A stretch of 64,000 bases of DNA from Solea solea (lineage: Eukaryota; Chordata; Actinopteri; Pleuronectiformes; Soleidae), in assembly GCF_958295425.1 (NCBI RefSeq), contig NC_081146.1, positions 8,319,485 to 8,383,484 of the forward strand. Direction: 5' to 3'. Each line of letters opens with the position of its first letter. The stretch's first letter is position 1. Shown here one piece after another: positions 37,001 to 50,400 of this stretch. The translations under genes were made by a program, and so were the position numbers. The notes beneath the pieces were generated by a model. That model did no database searches. It was not told the origin of the DNA and worked only from the letters and a program-made list of their open reading frames with translations.

Positions 37001-39069
37001 ATTCTAATGATTCAGTTCATGCAGCCGTGCTGTGATGACTATATTGCAATGGGAAACCAATCACACCGTGTAGAGTCGAGAAGAGGCGGTACTATATAGT
37101 GGAAAAATGCCATTATTTATGTGTTGGATATCCCAATTAGGTATTGTTACTATACCATTACACTGGCATTGAGTGTAAACGGTTGAATGAAAAACTAATG
37201 TAAATCCCTTTGAGTGTTCATGAAGACTAGAAAAGTGCTACCTAAATACAGACCATTTACTTAATTATGATCGCGAAAATGTTGCCATTGTAAGCCAGTT
37301 AGCCTCAAATATTGTGTCCACATAGACTTACATGGTAGTCAGACTATAAACAAATACTTGCACACTCTAGACTTTAACTTGATCTTTTAAAAAAAGATGC
37401 AACCCATTAATGTTTCTAGAGCAGGTTTTTCTTTGTGAATTCACTGCTGTTCACCTGCCCACGTGCAGCTGAGTTATTATCACCACATTCATTGGGAGCT
37501 CAGGTTCAGAAACATCTGTCTCTGTATCGCACACAGACTCTGCATCACAATTCAAACGAATGTGAAGATCACCCTCTCTGTCTCTGTCCAGTTGATACCT
37601 CAGATCTCCTCCCTCTCCTGCTTCACCACCATCGTGCCTTTAGCTCTGGTGCTGAGCATTACTGCAGTCAAGGATGCCATGGACGATTATGTGAGCATCA
37701 CCTCACTCATGGAATATCTTTACAAGGACTTCTGTGATTATTTCTGGCCCAACACACACACATAAGCTGGTTTCTGTTTAAAACCGTGACCTCCACTTAC
37801 AGTGAACTTTGTCTCCCGCAGTTTCGTCACAAGAGCGACAACCATGTAAACAACAGACAGTCTCAGGTCCTCCTCCGTGGCCTGTGAGTCTGTCATTATA
37901 AGTAATAACTTTAATGTGTATCTTCAAACGGATCTTATAACCTAGTAGTCTATTTCTTCTGGTTCTAATGACATTTTTCAAGTCTCCTTGTGAGTTCATG
38001 TGTCTTCCGCTGTTTTTGCTTTGCTGGCGCAGTCTTCAGAATGAAAAGTGGATGAATGTTCGAGTGGGTGACATCATTAAACTGGAGAACAACCAGTTTG
38101 TGGCAGTAAGTGTCACACATACACATCATCATCATTTAAACAACTCCCATTGACTTCCATTCATTTGAACAGCCTAAACAAATGCTACACGTAAACTTAA
38201 CCATAACCAGTTAGTGCCTTAACCTAACCACAATTCAAATCTTAGCCCTAAACTTAACCATATCCTCAAAAATTAGGTTTTGCCTCATTAGGAGCAGGTT
38301 TTGCTCTCCATGAGGACTACTGTACACATTTACTTTATTAGAACTGATTTGCTGTATGTTATCATTAATTATGCATATGGTCATGATTCTGTTCATACTG
38401 TATCAAAGACAAAATGTGATAGTTCTAATTGGATTTCAGAAGATTTCACTCGCTGCCTAATTAGAGGAACATACATATAAACAATCACCACTGTCATTAT
38501 TGTTTCTCTAACTGTCACCTGTGCTGTGCAGTGGATGCTAACCTCAGCTGTCGTATCTATTTCCAGGCTGACCTGCTCCTGTTGTCCAGCAGTGAACCTC
38601 ACGGACTCTGTTACATTGAGACAGCTGAGCTGGATGGGTCAGAAATCACACCACACCTCATCACTGACTCACCCGGCCTCGCAATCTGCCGCGCTGCATC
38701 TAAATCTCTGCATGTCGTTGTATTGTCTTGCAGAGAGACTAATATGAAGGTGCGTCAGTCTGTATCAGTGACATCCGAACTTGGAGACCCAAACAACCTT
38801 TCCTCATTCGACGGTGAGATTTGAAAAAAAAAACAACACTGCACCGTCATCTTCTTGTTTCGATTTGATTAAACTTTCTTTTGTCACTTATGTGAAGGTC
38901 AGTGGTTTACTGTCTGCCACCTTGTGTGTTTAACACCAATGTTATCCACCCTCACACGCCTGTGCACCGACATTATACTCACCCTTTGAGCACTTCCCTG
39001 CGTTAAACGACAGCTTCATCACCCGCCCACCAGCGCACAAACCAGAGACTTTCATGTCAGCACATCCCC

Positions 39070-39116
<47 letters not shown>

Positions 39117-42100
39117 GACCTGCTCAGACAAATCCATTACTGCAGCAAGTCAAATGCAAACTCACACTTTGCCTCATATTAGCGCTATCAGCTTACAAAA
39201 GGTGGGTGTTTCAGCATTTTGAATGTGCGTGTGTGAGAAAGAGACAACACCATGATGACAGGACGGTGATAAATTCACCAATACATCATGGAACTGGATC
39301 AGTATACCTAGCACTGTAATTGGATTTGGTGTATATCTATGATATAGTGTTCAATATGCTGTATATTTGTGTGTATTTTGTTGTGTTGTGTGTGAAGGTG
39401 AAGTGGTGTGTGAGCCCCCCAACAACAAGCTGGATCGTTTCTGTGGAACTCTGTACTGGAGGGACAAGAAGTACACTCTTAACAACCAGAACATGCTGCT
39501 ACGAGGATGTGTCCTCCGCAATACTGAAGCCTGCTATGGCCTCGTCATCTTTGCAGGTGTTTGTGTCTGCTGTTTGTTTGTTTGTTTGTGAGTGATGTGT
39601 GAAACACGTCTGACTCTAAAGGAATTTGTTTCTGTCTCAGGCCCGGACACCAAGCTAATGCAGAACAGCGGTCGCACTAAGTTTAAGCGGACAAGCATTG
39701 ATCGTCTGATGAACACTCTGGTCCTCTGGGTAGGACTTCCCAAACTTCTCACTTTCATCGCTCATAACTATTTCAGGACACGACCTCAGAGACTTCAGTC
39801 TAGTTTCGTGTAATGTAGGAAGTGCTGATCTGAGCTCCACTGACCCAAAGGACCTCCCGGAGCTTCCCTCAGTGTTTCTACATCTGTGTGTCCCCCACAG
39901 ATCTTTGGCTTCCTCGTGTGCATGTGTGTGATCTTGGCTGTTGGTAATGCAGTGTGGGAGCGAGAGGTTGGCTCCCTGTTTCAGAGCTACCTGCCCTGGG
40001 ACCCACCGGTGGACAACTTCCTGTTCAATGCTTTCCTCTCCTTCTGGTCCTACGTCATCATCCTCAACACCGTGGTGCCTATTTCTCTGTATGTCAGGTA
40101 AGAAGTCCATGATCGAGAGGTATGAATTTGTCTGTTTATCTGATGGAATTATATTGTGACTGACAACATGAAAATGTACCAAAAAAACAGTGAAGATAAT
40201 GTCTTAACTCATTATTATAGTGTATTATTGTTGTTCTTTTTATTGTTGCCATATTGTGGGAGTATTATGCAGATAATACGTTTTGCATTTGTTACATGTG
40301 TTTACCATAAACCTCATATGGAGAGGCAACGTGTTTCTATGGGGACATAAAACATTCACAATTGTATTAATGCCTGTGTTTCATCACACATTTAACACGG
40401 CCAGTTCTGTGACCGTGTCTCCTTTCCTCGTCTGTTTGTGTACCAGTGTGGAGGTGATCCGGCTCGGTCACAGCTACTTCATTAACTGGGACCAGCAGAT
40501 GTTCTGCTCTCAGTGTAACACAGCAGCCGAGGCCAGGACCACCACTCTAAATGAAGAGCTGGGTCAGGTGGGCATCTACACTTCTACACCATCCACAGAC
40601 AGCAAATACATTCTGTGCGTATATGTGACCTGTATTTTCCTCCTGTCGTGTCTAGATATTTTTTTACCTGTAATTTGTAAAATGTATCTCTAATCCAGAC
40701 TAAAATGAATCCAACTCAGAAATAATCCATGATCCTCCACATGAGGACGGGGCCACTGGTGCCAATCTCAGCTGACATAGGGTGAAAGGGGATTCACCCC
40801 TTGGACAGACCAACAATCATTCACTCTCACACATATAGAACATTTAGAGTGCCTATCATAATTCCTTTAAAAAACTACATTATGGCTAAGTATGTTTTAC
40901 TTTGTTTTAGTAGTAATAGTCATGTTGCTATTGTTGTGTTTTTTTTTAGGTTGAATATATCTTCAGTGACAAGACGGGAACTCTTACTCAGAACATCATG
41001 AGCTTCAACAAGTGTTCCATCAATGGAAGGACTTATGGTGAGTGCACAAATAAATACACAGTACTTGTGAACATACAGGTAATATTTAGTAATAATTCCT
41101 TGTGATTTATTAAAAATCACAAGGAATTAACTCATCATTTATCCTCACAATTAGTATCAAACTGTGTGGAGTTGTCTTAAGGTGAGTTTTAAGAAAATGT
41201 TAGGGGATTAGCTGAGGGATATGAGGGCTGTGGATTATGAGGAATAATGGAAATCACAAAAAAAGTCTTAAGACATTACATTTTTGTGTTGCTGTCAGGT
41301 GAAGGCACAGACCCACTTGGACCTCAGCCAAAGGTACGTGGCCTAAAAATATCCTTTAAGCCAGTACTGTATAGGGAGATACCATTCATTTATGGCATAT
41401 TATTTGAGTTCATGACACTCTGTTTATCTTTAGAGACTGGACTTTACTCACTTCAACCCTCTGGCAGACCTGGACTTCTGTTTCTATGATGACACGCTAC
41501 TGGAATCAGTGAAAGTGGGAGACCCACACACTCATGAGTTTTTCCGCCTGCTCTCCCTCTGTCACACTGTCATGAGCGAAGAGAAGAGTGAGGGTGAGAA
41601 CGATGAAGAGGAGAGAGGGTTCTGGGAGATTAAAAGACAGCGAATCGCGACACCGACATGTGTCCATTGTTAATTTTGCAGTATTTGTTATCTGTCTTCC
41701 CAGGAGAGCTGGTTTATAAGGCTCAGTCTCCAGATGAGGCCGCTTTAGTGACGGCAGCTCGAAACTTTGGCTTTGTGTTCCGCTCCCGAACGCCTGACAC
41801 CATCACTACCACAGAGATGGGACGACCTGTCACCTACTCTCTGCTTGGCATTCTGGACTTCAACAACATACGCAAAAGGATGTCTGTTATAGGTGTGTTT
41901 TTTATGTATCTGAGTACATTTTTAGAATGAATTTGATAAAGAATTATTTGACCAACACGTTTAAAGGTGATATACTCTATGTAAAATTCAGGATGGGAGG
42001 AGATGACAAGGTCACAATAAGACAGCATAATAACTATAAATTATATTGCTTCCCTAGCCGGTAGAAATGTCCACACGTCTGTCATGATCCATCATTAGCT

Positions 42101-43248
42101 TCCTCCCTTACTTTAGCTGTATTTTAGCATATCTCCACTGCAGGCCCTCATTTTCTTCACCGCTTGTCTGAGTCTGTTTTAAATGTTGATGCTAGCAGCT
42201 CTCTGCTCCCTCCGCTGGCATCACATGTGCTGAAGTGTGATTAGCTGCATAAGATAAGATAGTCCATTGTTGGGTGGGTGATTGTAGGTGGAGCAACAAA
42301 CCAAAACATAAACAGAGTTTGCAAATATTTACCTGAGGTAATAGCATTTAGACTCTGCAGTGTCTGCATTTAATCTCACTTATTTTCATCGAGGTGCTCA
42401 GTGAATCTCCATTTGCTGATGAAGTGATGAGTTACTCATGTTTAAATCACATTAATATGTATTTAAATGATGATGCACACTCCTACATGCTGACAGGAGA
42501 CGAGACATTAGTCATGTTTACATGTTATCGCTGAGCGAGACATTACTGTCTGTTCCTGTGATTTGTCTCCTTGCCCAAGTCATAAATTACTTTTCCCTTG
42601 GCAACAAGTTTTGGTGTAGCAACAGAACTGTGAGACCGGCAGGGTGTGAGCACACACTCATATATCAACAATATTCAGACAGACAGAGGAATGCCATTAA
42701 TTAAAGCAGCTGAAAAATGAAATGGAGTTTGGTTATTTAACATAATTGATAAATGATAACAACATTTTCTTGATCACTATCACTGGTTATTTTTTTACAG
42801 TGCGCAACCCAGAGGGCAGGATCCGCCTGTACTGTAAAGGAGCTGACACTGTGCTGCTGGAGAGACTCCACCCCTGCAACCAGGAACTGATGAATATCAC
42901 CTCAGAACATCTCAATGTAAGTTCTTCAATTTGTATACATAGCTGTACTGCCATCTAGTGTCTGCTCGCTCCACAAGCAGCTGTGACATTGTCGTCTTTT
43001 GTATTGTCTTTTCAATACCAGTTATAATGTTATAGAATATTTTTGCTCCTCATTTGTATATCCACCCATCCATCCATTGCATACTGCTTAATCCTCTACA
43101 TGAGGGTCACAGATCACTGACACCAATGACACAGGCAGGACAGGTTGCCAGTCCATTGCAGGGAGAACACACAACCATTCACTCTCACATTCACACATAT
43201 GAGAGTGTTCAATTAGCCTCTGCATGTGTTTGGTTTGTGTGAAGTCCC

Positions 43249-43279
<31 letters not shown>

Positions 43280-46200
43280 ATACATGGGGAGAACATGCAG
43301 AAGGCCCTTGTTTCGACTACGTTGTGAATCCAGGTCTTTTTGTTGCAACAGCACTAACCACTACACCACGGTGTGGTGGTATTGTATCATTTGCAGTGTT
43401 GGGCAGTAACTTCGTTACAGGTAGCAGAGCGGTTCCCTGGATTCGTCTATAAGCCGAAGCTTTTCATCTATGAAACGGTCTATTTTGCAGTGAGAGAATG
43501 GTGTTTGGTGATTTTTTTCTTTTTCTGGCATGTTAAAAAGCGAAATTAGCATGTTTACTTTAAAAATACGATTACTGTTGTGTTGGCAGGAAATTCATAG
43601 GTGTTTGGAAACAGTTTTTCAGGTCAATATTCCATTTGATGCTTTGACAATGTATATGGGTCTAATACATTAGCATCTGGAAGACACAAGCTTTCTCTGG
43701 AATAACACATTCTCTGCTGAGTCATTATCTATGTTTAGGGGTCGCACCAGTTCGTACTGAACCAGCAAGGAATGAACACAATGTGGAGCCTCTTTGGAGT
43801 CAACCTTGGAGCAGCTCGAGTTTAGTGCCATTAACAACAAACACAGTCCATTATTGGACTGAGAGCTGTCTATAGTGACTTTCCAGCCTTTAGATGTCAC
43901 TGGTTTTCTGTAAACATGACGCTCAACTCCCCAAAATCAAAGTGATTTCTTCCATGAATGCTGACCGCTGACTGAAGCTAATTATAGCAGATTCTACTCT
44001 AGAGAGGTCACTCCCACAAAGTGAATGACCTTCAATAGCATCTCTGGACTTTCTCATCTCCTCTTCAACTGATTGCGTGGGTGAGCCGACCAAATACTTA
44101 ACTATCTCTGTCCTTTTTCTCATTAGTTCCAGGAGATTAGATTTGAGCCTAAGGAACCAGGCAACTGAGGTCTTGAGCTTAGTCCACTCAGAAAAGTGAA
44201 GAATAAGTTTTGTAGTGGCATCCGCCAAGCCAGAGATAATGACATTTGCCATTAGGTCCCTTTTGACCTCTGGATCCTCTTTTGAAATGGGCTGTGGAGC
44301 AGAAGGTGGTGGCCAATCTACCTCCAGCCTTTGGAGAAAGTCTGGACCCTCAATCCACTTTTTACATGTCAGGAAGTTAGACAGACCTCTAGATGCTTCG
44401 ACAGCAGGATTGCTCTTTGAGCTGACATACCTCCACCGATTAACATTTGTTGCTTCTCTTATAGAGGCCACTCTATTTGCCACAAAAGGTGTGGAATCTT
44501 TTGGTCTCATTATTGATGTACTTCAGCACAGTCAGCATAGCAGGATTCCTCCAACTGCAATGGCAGTTCTCCAACTGCAATGACACTGTGCCATAACCAT
44601 GGTCGCTAGCATCTGCAAAGTGATGTAACTGTGCATGTATGAGTTCCCCAAAGTCTTTTGGTTTGATGCAGTGATCCACCTTAAACTCCACCATGTTCTC
44701 CAGGTCTATCAGCCATTCCGTCCATTGCTGTGAGAATGTGGGGGGTATGGGATAATCCCATGACATGTTTTTTCGACACATCTTTTGCAACAGCATCTTT
44801 GGTAACAAGGTGAGTGGAGACAACAATCCTAACGGGTCATAGCTATAACTGACTCCCTTTGCACAAATGTCAGCAAGATCAGCAACCAACCATGGAACAT
44901 AGCTTGGATATCAGTCATTAGAGCAATGTTCTCCTGTCTAAATCTTGTTAAGACACCAAAGAGAGAATGTGTGAGGTCAGGACCTTGTAAGAGCTGACAG
45001 TTTAAAGAGGTTCCCCTAAATCCTGCTACACAATCAAAGACCACTCTTATGCTTTTCTTCTTTGGGTGGTGAGGGAGATACCACACTCTACCATCTCTAC
45101 CTTCCAACTGGTCCAACCGGTCTTGAGGAACTACCTCTGCATCTTCACTGTCAAACTTCTTCTTGAGACGTTGAATACATTGTTCAATTGTAGGACCATT
45201 GGCAGGACCTTCCTGCCTGCAAATGGACTTCTCCATGATCTTCCTAAATCTTAGAACCTCCCTTGACATCTCCTGCTTTTCCTCCATGATTTGTTTTCCT
45301 GTAGGTAGGTAGGTCAGTCAGACAGTCAGATAGGTAGGCAGGTAGTCAGTGCTCTTGACCACATCAAAAGCAGAAAGATGAGATATTTCACTTTAAGTTT
45401 CGTGTAGAAAGTTGAATTGAATCGACCTAAAGCTCATGTTAATGTACAGATAATACCAGTGCTTCATGTGTGCCTCCATAGTTCTGGGTCAGTGGGTCTG
45501 GATTAGGGGCCGATAGGAACCATGAGAAATATATGTGTTTGAATGACCATCAGTGATGATTGATGCATTTGTTATCATTCTTACTGTATACTGATGACAG
45601 ATCCAACACACAACTCTTCCTGATATTTCACTACAACAGTGGACGTGGAAGCATTACCTATTGAATCAGCTTCATGGTAAATGCCTGTGAAAACACAACA
45701 TTAAATAATATGAGAAATGCTATAATAGCCATAAACAAACAGATATAATCTATGAATTTTTGATTTCCAAAAGCCTTACAGATACTGTAATTGTCCTCCA
45801 CCTCCTCCTGTGTTGTCATGTCATGTGTTTAGTTTAGTTGATGAGAGTTGACCCACTGTCCTGGACAGAGTCAGTTGCACATTATCTTTAATTGCATAGT
45901 TCAAAATAAACATAATAGAGCAGTTTGGAGCAGGTTGTTATTCTTTTGATACTGTGGTTTGAGTTAAGTTACTGAGTTAACTTGCAGTTTGTCCTGCAAA
46001 TGTGCCCAAGTTATTGAGCATACCCATGCAAACACAGGTGTGTGCGCATACACAGACACACACACACAAACATAGATGAACATACACACACTTTCAACAC
46101 CTGCTTTTTGTTACCATGTGGAGCACAAGTTTGTGCAGACATTTTGTTTGGTTTGTGTGTTCAGGTTTTGGAGCAGTGAGAGCACAGCTTATTGTTTTAT

Positions 46201-47431
46201 TATGTAACATTTTTGCCTGCTTATCTGTCTGATAAATTTTATTGATCACTGAGATAGCTTTGACTTGGAATGAAGTTGTTCCAATATAAAAAAAGAAATA
46301 GCTCAGATGTAGTTAAACTACTTTTGCCATGTTGCTGTAGCTTAGCTTGCTACATTTCTCTGAGGGGTAGTGAAGCTTAATTTAATGTAGAGTAACTGGT
46401 AGCTTAGCTCACTATATTTTATATTAAGTAGCTTGCCCAACACAGACCATTTGTATCTTTATGTCAGAATTTGAGTAGGTTGTTCATGTCCCTGTTTGTA
46501 CATGCATGTCAGGAATATGCAGCTGATGGTCTCCGGACATTGGCACTGGCCTACAGAGACCTGTCCGAGGGCGAGTGGGAGGCTTGGTCAGAGAGCCACC
46601 GCTGTGCTGGCAAGGCCGCCAACTGCAGAGAAGACCACCTGGCAGTTACCTATGAGCAGATAGAGCAAGACATGATGGTCAGTCACACTCTTTTGACTTT
46701 TACTTCCTCTGTACATTGTCTTTCAGAAAACATGTATATCCTTCCCTAAACAAAATCAAGGGACATTTTAAGGATTTCTGCAATCCCAATCTCAAAACAT
46801 TGCATGAGTGTGGTTCAAGTAGCCAGATTTGACAAATGACTTAAATGAGATGCTGCACTTATACCTGGCATTCATGCACAAACACATCCACGTTCATAAC
46901 TGTCCCTCCATCTGTTTTATTTTCATAAACATTGAATCTTTATGGTTAGTTTTCAAAGTAAACATGTGTCTGCTTTAGAGCAACAGCATAGAATCATCAC
47001 ATGATGAGAGGAGACCACAAGGTGACAATGACGGCTAACTGGCATTTTCGGGGTTGCCTCCGAGTCTTGTCACCAGTCCATCACAAAACCACATAGAGAC
47101 AAACAACCATCAGAGTGTCAATTTACTTAATCCTCATATTGCATGTTTTTGGACTGTGGGAGGAAACCGGAGAACCCACCGGGTCGCAAACCCGGGTCTT
47201 GTTGCTACAAAGGCAAGAGTGCTAACCAACCGTGTGGCCCTTGGCCATTTTATGTCTTACTATAATACACTTCTTACATGTAGCACCTTTAATGAGAGAG
47301 ATGTGTAGTAATCTGTTTTCCACTGTATTATACAAGCGCGATGAAGTCATAACATAGAAGTTTGAACTTTGAAATCCTTTCTAAATGTTCTGCTGTTGTG
47401 ATGGTGAAGATTGTCCATGTTTTTGTCTGTC

Positions 47432-47468
<37 letters not shown>

Positions 47469-50400
47469 CCAGCTCCTGGGTGCAACAGCCATCGAGGACA
47501 AGCTGCAGGAAGGTGTACCCGAGACCATTGCTGTTCTCTCTCTGGCCAACATTAAAATCTGGGTTCTCACTGGAGACAAGCAGGGTGAGAGGGATGCACT
47601 TTTACAACTAATTTCAGGGGTCAGATTGCATGCTGCAAACTTACCGGCATTTATAAAAGTTTGAGTCCCCTTGTACTAGGAAAGAGCTCAGCTTTCAAGA
47701 ACAATCAATATTGTTGGTTAAAGCTTGATAAAACTGTTGGTCGCACTGAGCAATTATCACCAAACAACTGCAGACAGGTTGACGTAAAACTGAAGAGACT
47801 CTAATTATAGAAGTTTGTGGTTTCAAGAGCATTTAATGGACCTGAACTATAAACCACTATGCTCAACTAAAAAATCCAGGTACAGTCAGGTAACTTGCTC
47901 TCACTCCTTTACACAGAGACGGCTGTCAACATAGGTTACTCGTGCAAGATGCTGACAGATGATATGACTGAGGTGTTCATCATCAGTGGTCACACGGTCC
48001 AGAGCGTGCGGCAGGAGCTGAGGTCAGTGTCTCTGTTTGGATGGACTGCAAGTTTGCTAAAATCTTCATAAAAATGCTATTTTTGAGTCATTGATTTTGT
48101 CAGTGTTGTGTTGCTGTGACTGCCACATGTTTGAGCACACACTGCATTTCCCTAATGTGTGGTTCTCCACAGTTTTCATGGTTTAAAGATTGCACACAAC
48201 AGTTTTCACAACTTGAATTGCAAAATGAGTCGCTCAGAAAGTTGACAAACATGTTAGGAACGTGCAGTGAGTGAGCCCATAGGAAAGATAATACACGCAA
48301 CACAGTGTGTTGATACAACCTTAATACGACTGAAACTTAAAAAAAGAAATAGGGAAGATACTTACAAAATGCAAGGTATAAACATAGTCTCTTTGCTGAC
48401 CTGCTCTTTTTCAATTTTGACCCTTCCTGTTTTTATTTCTACTTGCTCGTCTGCATCTGCTTTTCTTCTCTTCCATCCTCATTCCATCTGTTCTGTTAAC
48501 CTCTTCATTTGGTCAGCTGTGTTGTTTTTGTCACACAGACAAGCCCCGTTAATGTGGAGTGTGTTTGTCTTCTTTCTCAGGAGAGCGAAGGAAAGGATGA
48601 TAGAGCTGTCACGATCCACAGATGGAGGGAAGGAGGCAGGGATGGAGGGATGGGGAGAGGCACGCTTCACTGGTAATGGAATCAGAGAAGGACAAGAGGA
48701 AGGAGGAGGAGGAGGTGGAGGAGAAAAGCAGCTGCATTGCTCCTCCCCTCCTCCTCCTCCTCCTCCTCCTCCCCCTCTTCCTCCACCTCCTCCTCCACCT
48801 TCCTCCAATGTCATGGACAGCATCTCTGGAGAGTTTGCCCTCATAATCAACGGTCACAGTCTGGTATGAATAACACTACACTTATGTACAATATCATACT
48901 GCACACACACACACACACACACAAAACAGGCCGTGAAGAAATAAACTGCCAACTGTCAGGAAATGACAACTCGCCAGAAACGTGTTATCAATAGAGCAAA
49001 CATTACAAAAATGGCACAGCAGGAACTGTGACCCTTTTGCTTTACAGTTAACCTTAAACGTCTGACTCTCTTTTCCCTGTTCTCTCACAGGCCCATGCTC
49101 TCGAAGCAGACATGGAGACTGAATTTGTGTCAACAGCGTGCGCGTGCAAAGCAGTGATCTGCTGCAGAGTCACACCACTGCAAAAAGCTCAGGTGGTGGA
49201 GCTCATCAAGAAACACAAGAGGGCTGTCACTCTGGCTATAGGAGACGGCGCTAATGACGTTAGCATGATTAAGAGTGAGTTCCGCAGACTGGATCAATGC
49301 ATTAAGTGTTTGCAGAGAAGAAAGGAGGAAATGTAACTGGATTCTTTTTGAGATGGAGAGAGAAGTAGGTCTTTGCAATGTTGTTCACAGAAGCTGTTTG
49401 TCTATTCTTTCAGAGGTAGTGGATGCTCTGTGGAAATGTGTGTTGCAGTGGTTGAGGATTGGTTTCTAAGCATGTTCAGTCTTTTTTAACCTCACTGACA
49501 TGCAGTGGCCATCCCAAAGTTTCCAAGATACCAAATAAATTTAAGCTGAGCCTTTTGGAAATGTTGTATGAAAAGATGTAATGTGATACACTGTACATTT
49601 GTGTTGAATAAGACTGGTTATCTGACTTAAAACTACTGTGCATAACTTTTAAAAAGATAAACAATGCTGATTAAGCCGCCTGTGGCTTTCACAGCGATAT
49701 GGTTTCCACCAGTTACCAGTTAAACAGAACCAAAGTTCCACCACCCTACATCATCACTGGCAGGCAGAAGTAAACATGATACTGGCAACATGGCAGATTA
49801 CACTGAGCTTCTGCAAGTTTTCCTTCTGTTGACTCAGAAAATTGTCCAGAGACCACTGTATGCTCCTTCCTTCTTTCTCTCGTGTACAGCTCACATGACA
49901 GGCCCACTGATGGCTGGTTAGAAATTTGGTTGAAGGAATGGAACCGTGCAAGTGTGAGAAGCCCTGTCGGTGCTTCTCATTATATAAACGTCACCTGGCG
50001 ACACAGAAGGGATTCATTTTATGTGAGGACAGACAGAGGCAACAGCAACATGGCACTAGTAAAGTGAGACAGCTGCAAACAAACCTGTTCTACTGCTCAA
50101 AATCCCTGATAGTTCAGCAGTTTCATAGTATTTCTTATTCAATTTAATGGCAGCATACAAATAATGTTACATTGTTTCTGTTCACAAAGACTCATAATAA
50201 CAACAACAAAAGAAATCCTCAAAAGTTGCGTACTGCAGCTTTATTGCTTGATTTTTGCGGGAACCAAAATGAAGTAACTAAATGTTGAGTAACTAAATGT
50301 AACCACTTGTTTTGTTTGTCTCAGTGTGTTTGCAATGTTGTGTCTTTTGTAAGCGTTGTGTCATTTCATGACTGTACACGTACATCACGGTTTGCCTTGT

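Larger units (their letters stand above)
43394..46445. mobile_element. hAT-type insertion of 3.05 kb in atp8b2
   Basis: CAGTGTTGGGCA (43394-43405) and TGCCCAACACAG (46434-46445) are inverted ends matching at 11 of 12 positions. The flanking octamers ATCATTTG (43386-43393) and ACCATTTG (46446-46453) match at 7 of 8, the target-site duplication length of hAT elements. The right subterminal region repeats GTAGCTTAGCT-type words typical of these fish elements. No hAT transposase is visible; the interior carries a BEL/Pao fragment instead. The acceptor of exon 46513 lies only 67 bp past the right end. Confidence 0.8.

Noticed and set aside
43923..45287. Possible functional gene on the minus strand within atp8b2
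   Set aside because: Similarity is to BEL/Pao pol; frames overlap out of register and the reverse transcriptase core is missing, so it is a dead element.
48479..48857. Minus-strand Gly/Arg-rich frames opposite the poly-Pro exon
   Set aside because: Shadow of atp8b2 exon 48581-48863, which has conserved sequence on both sides in the + frame.
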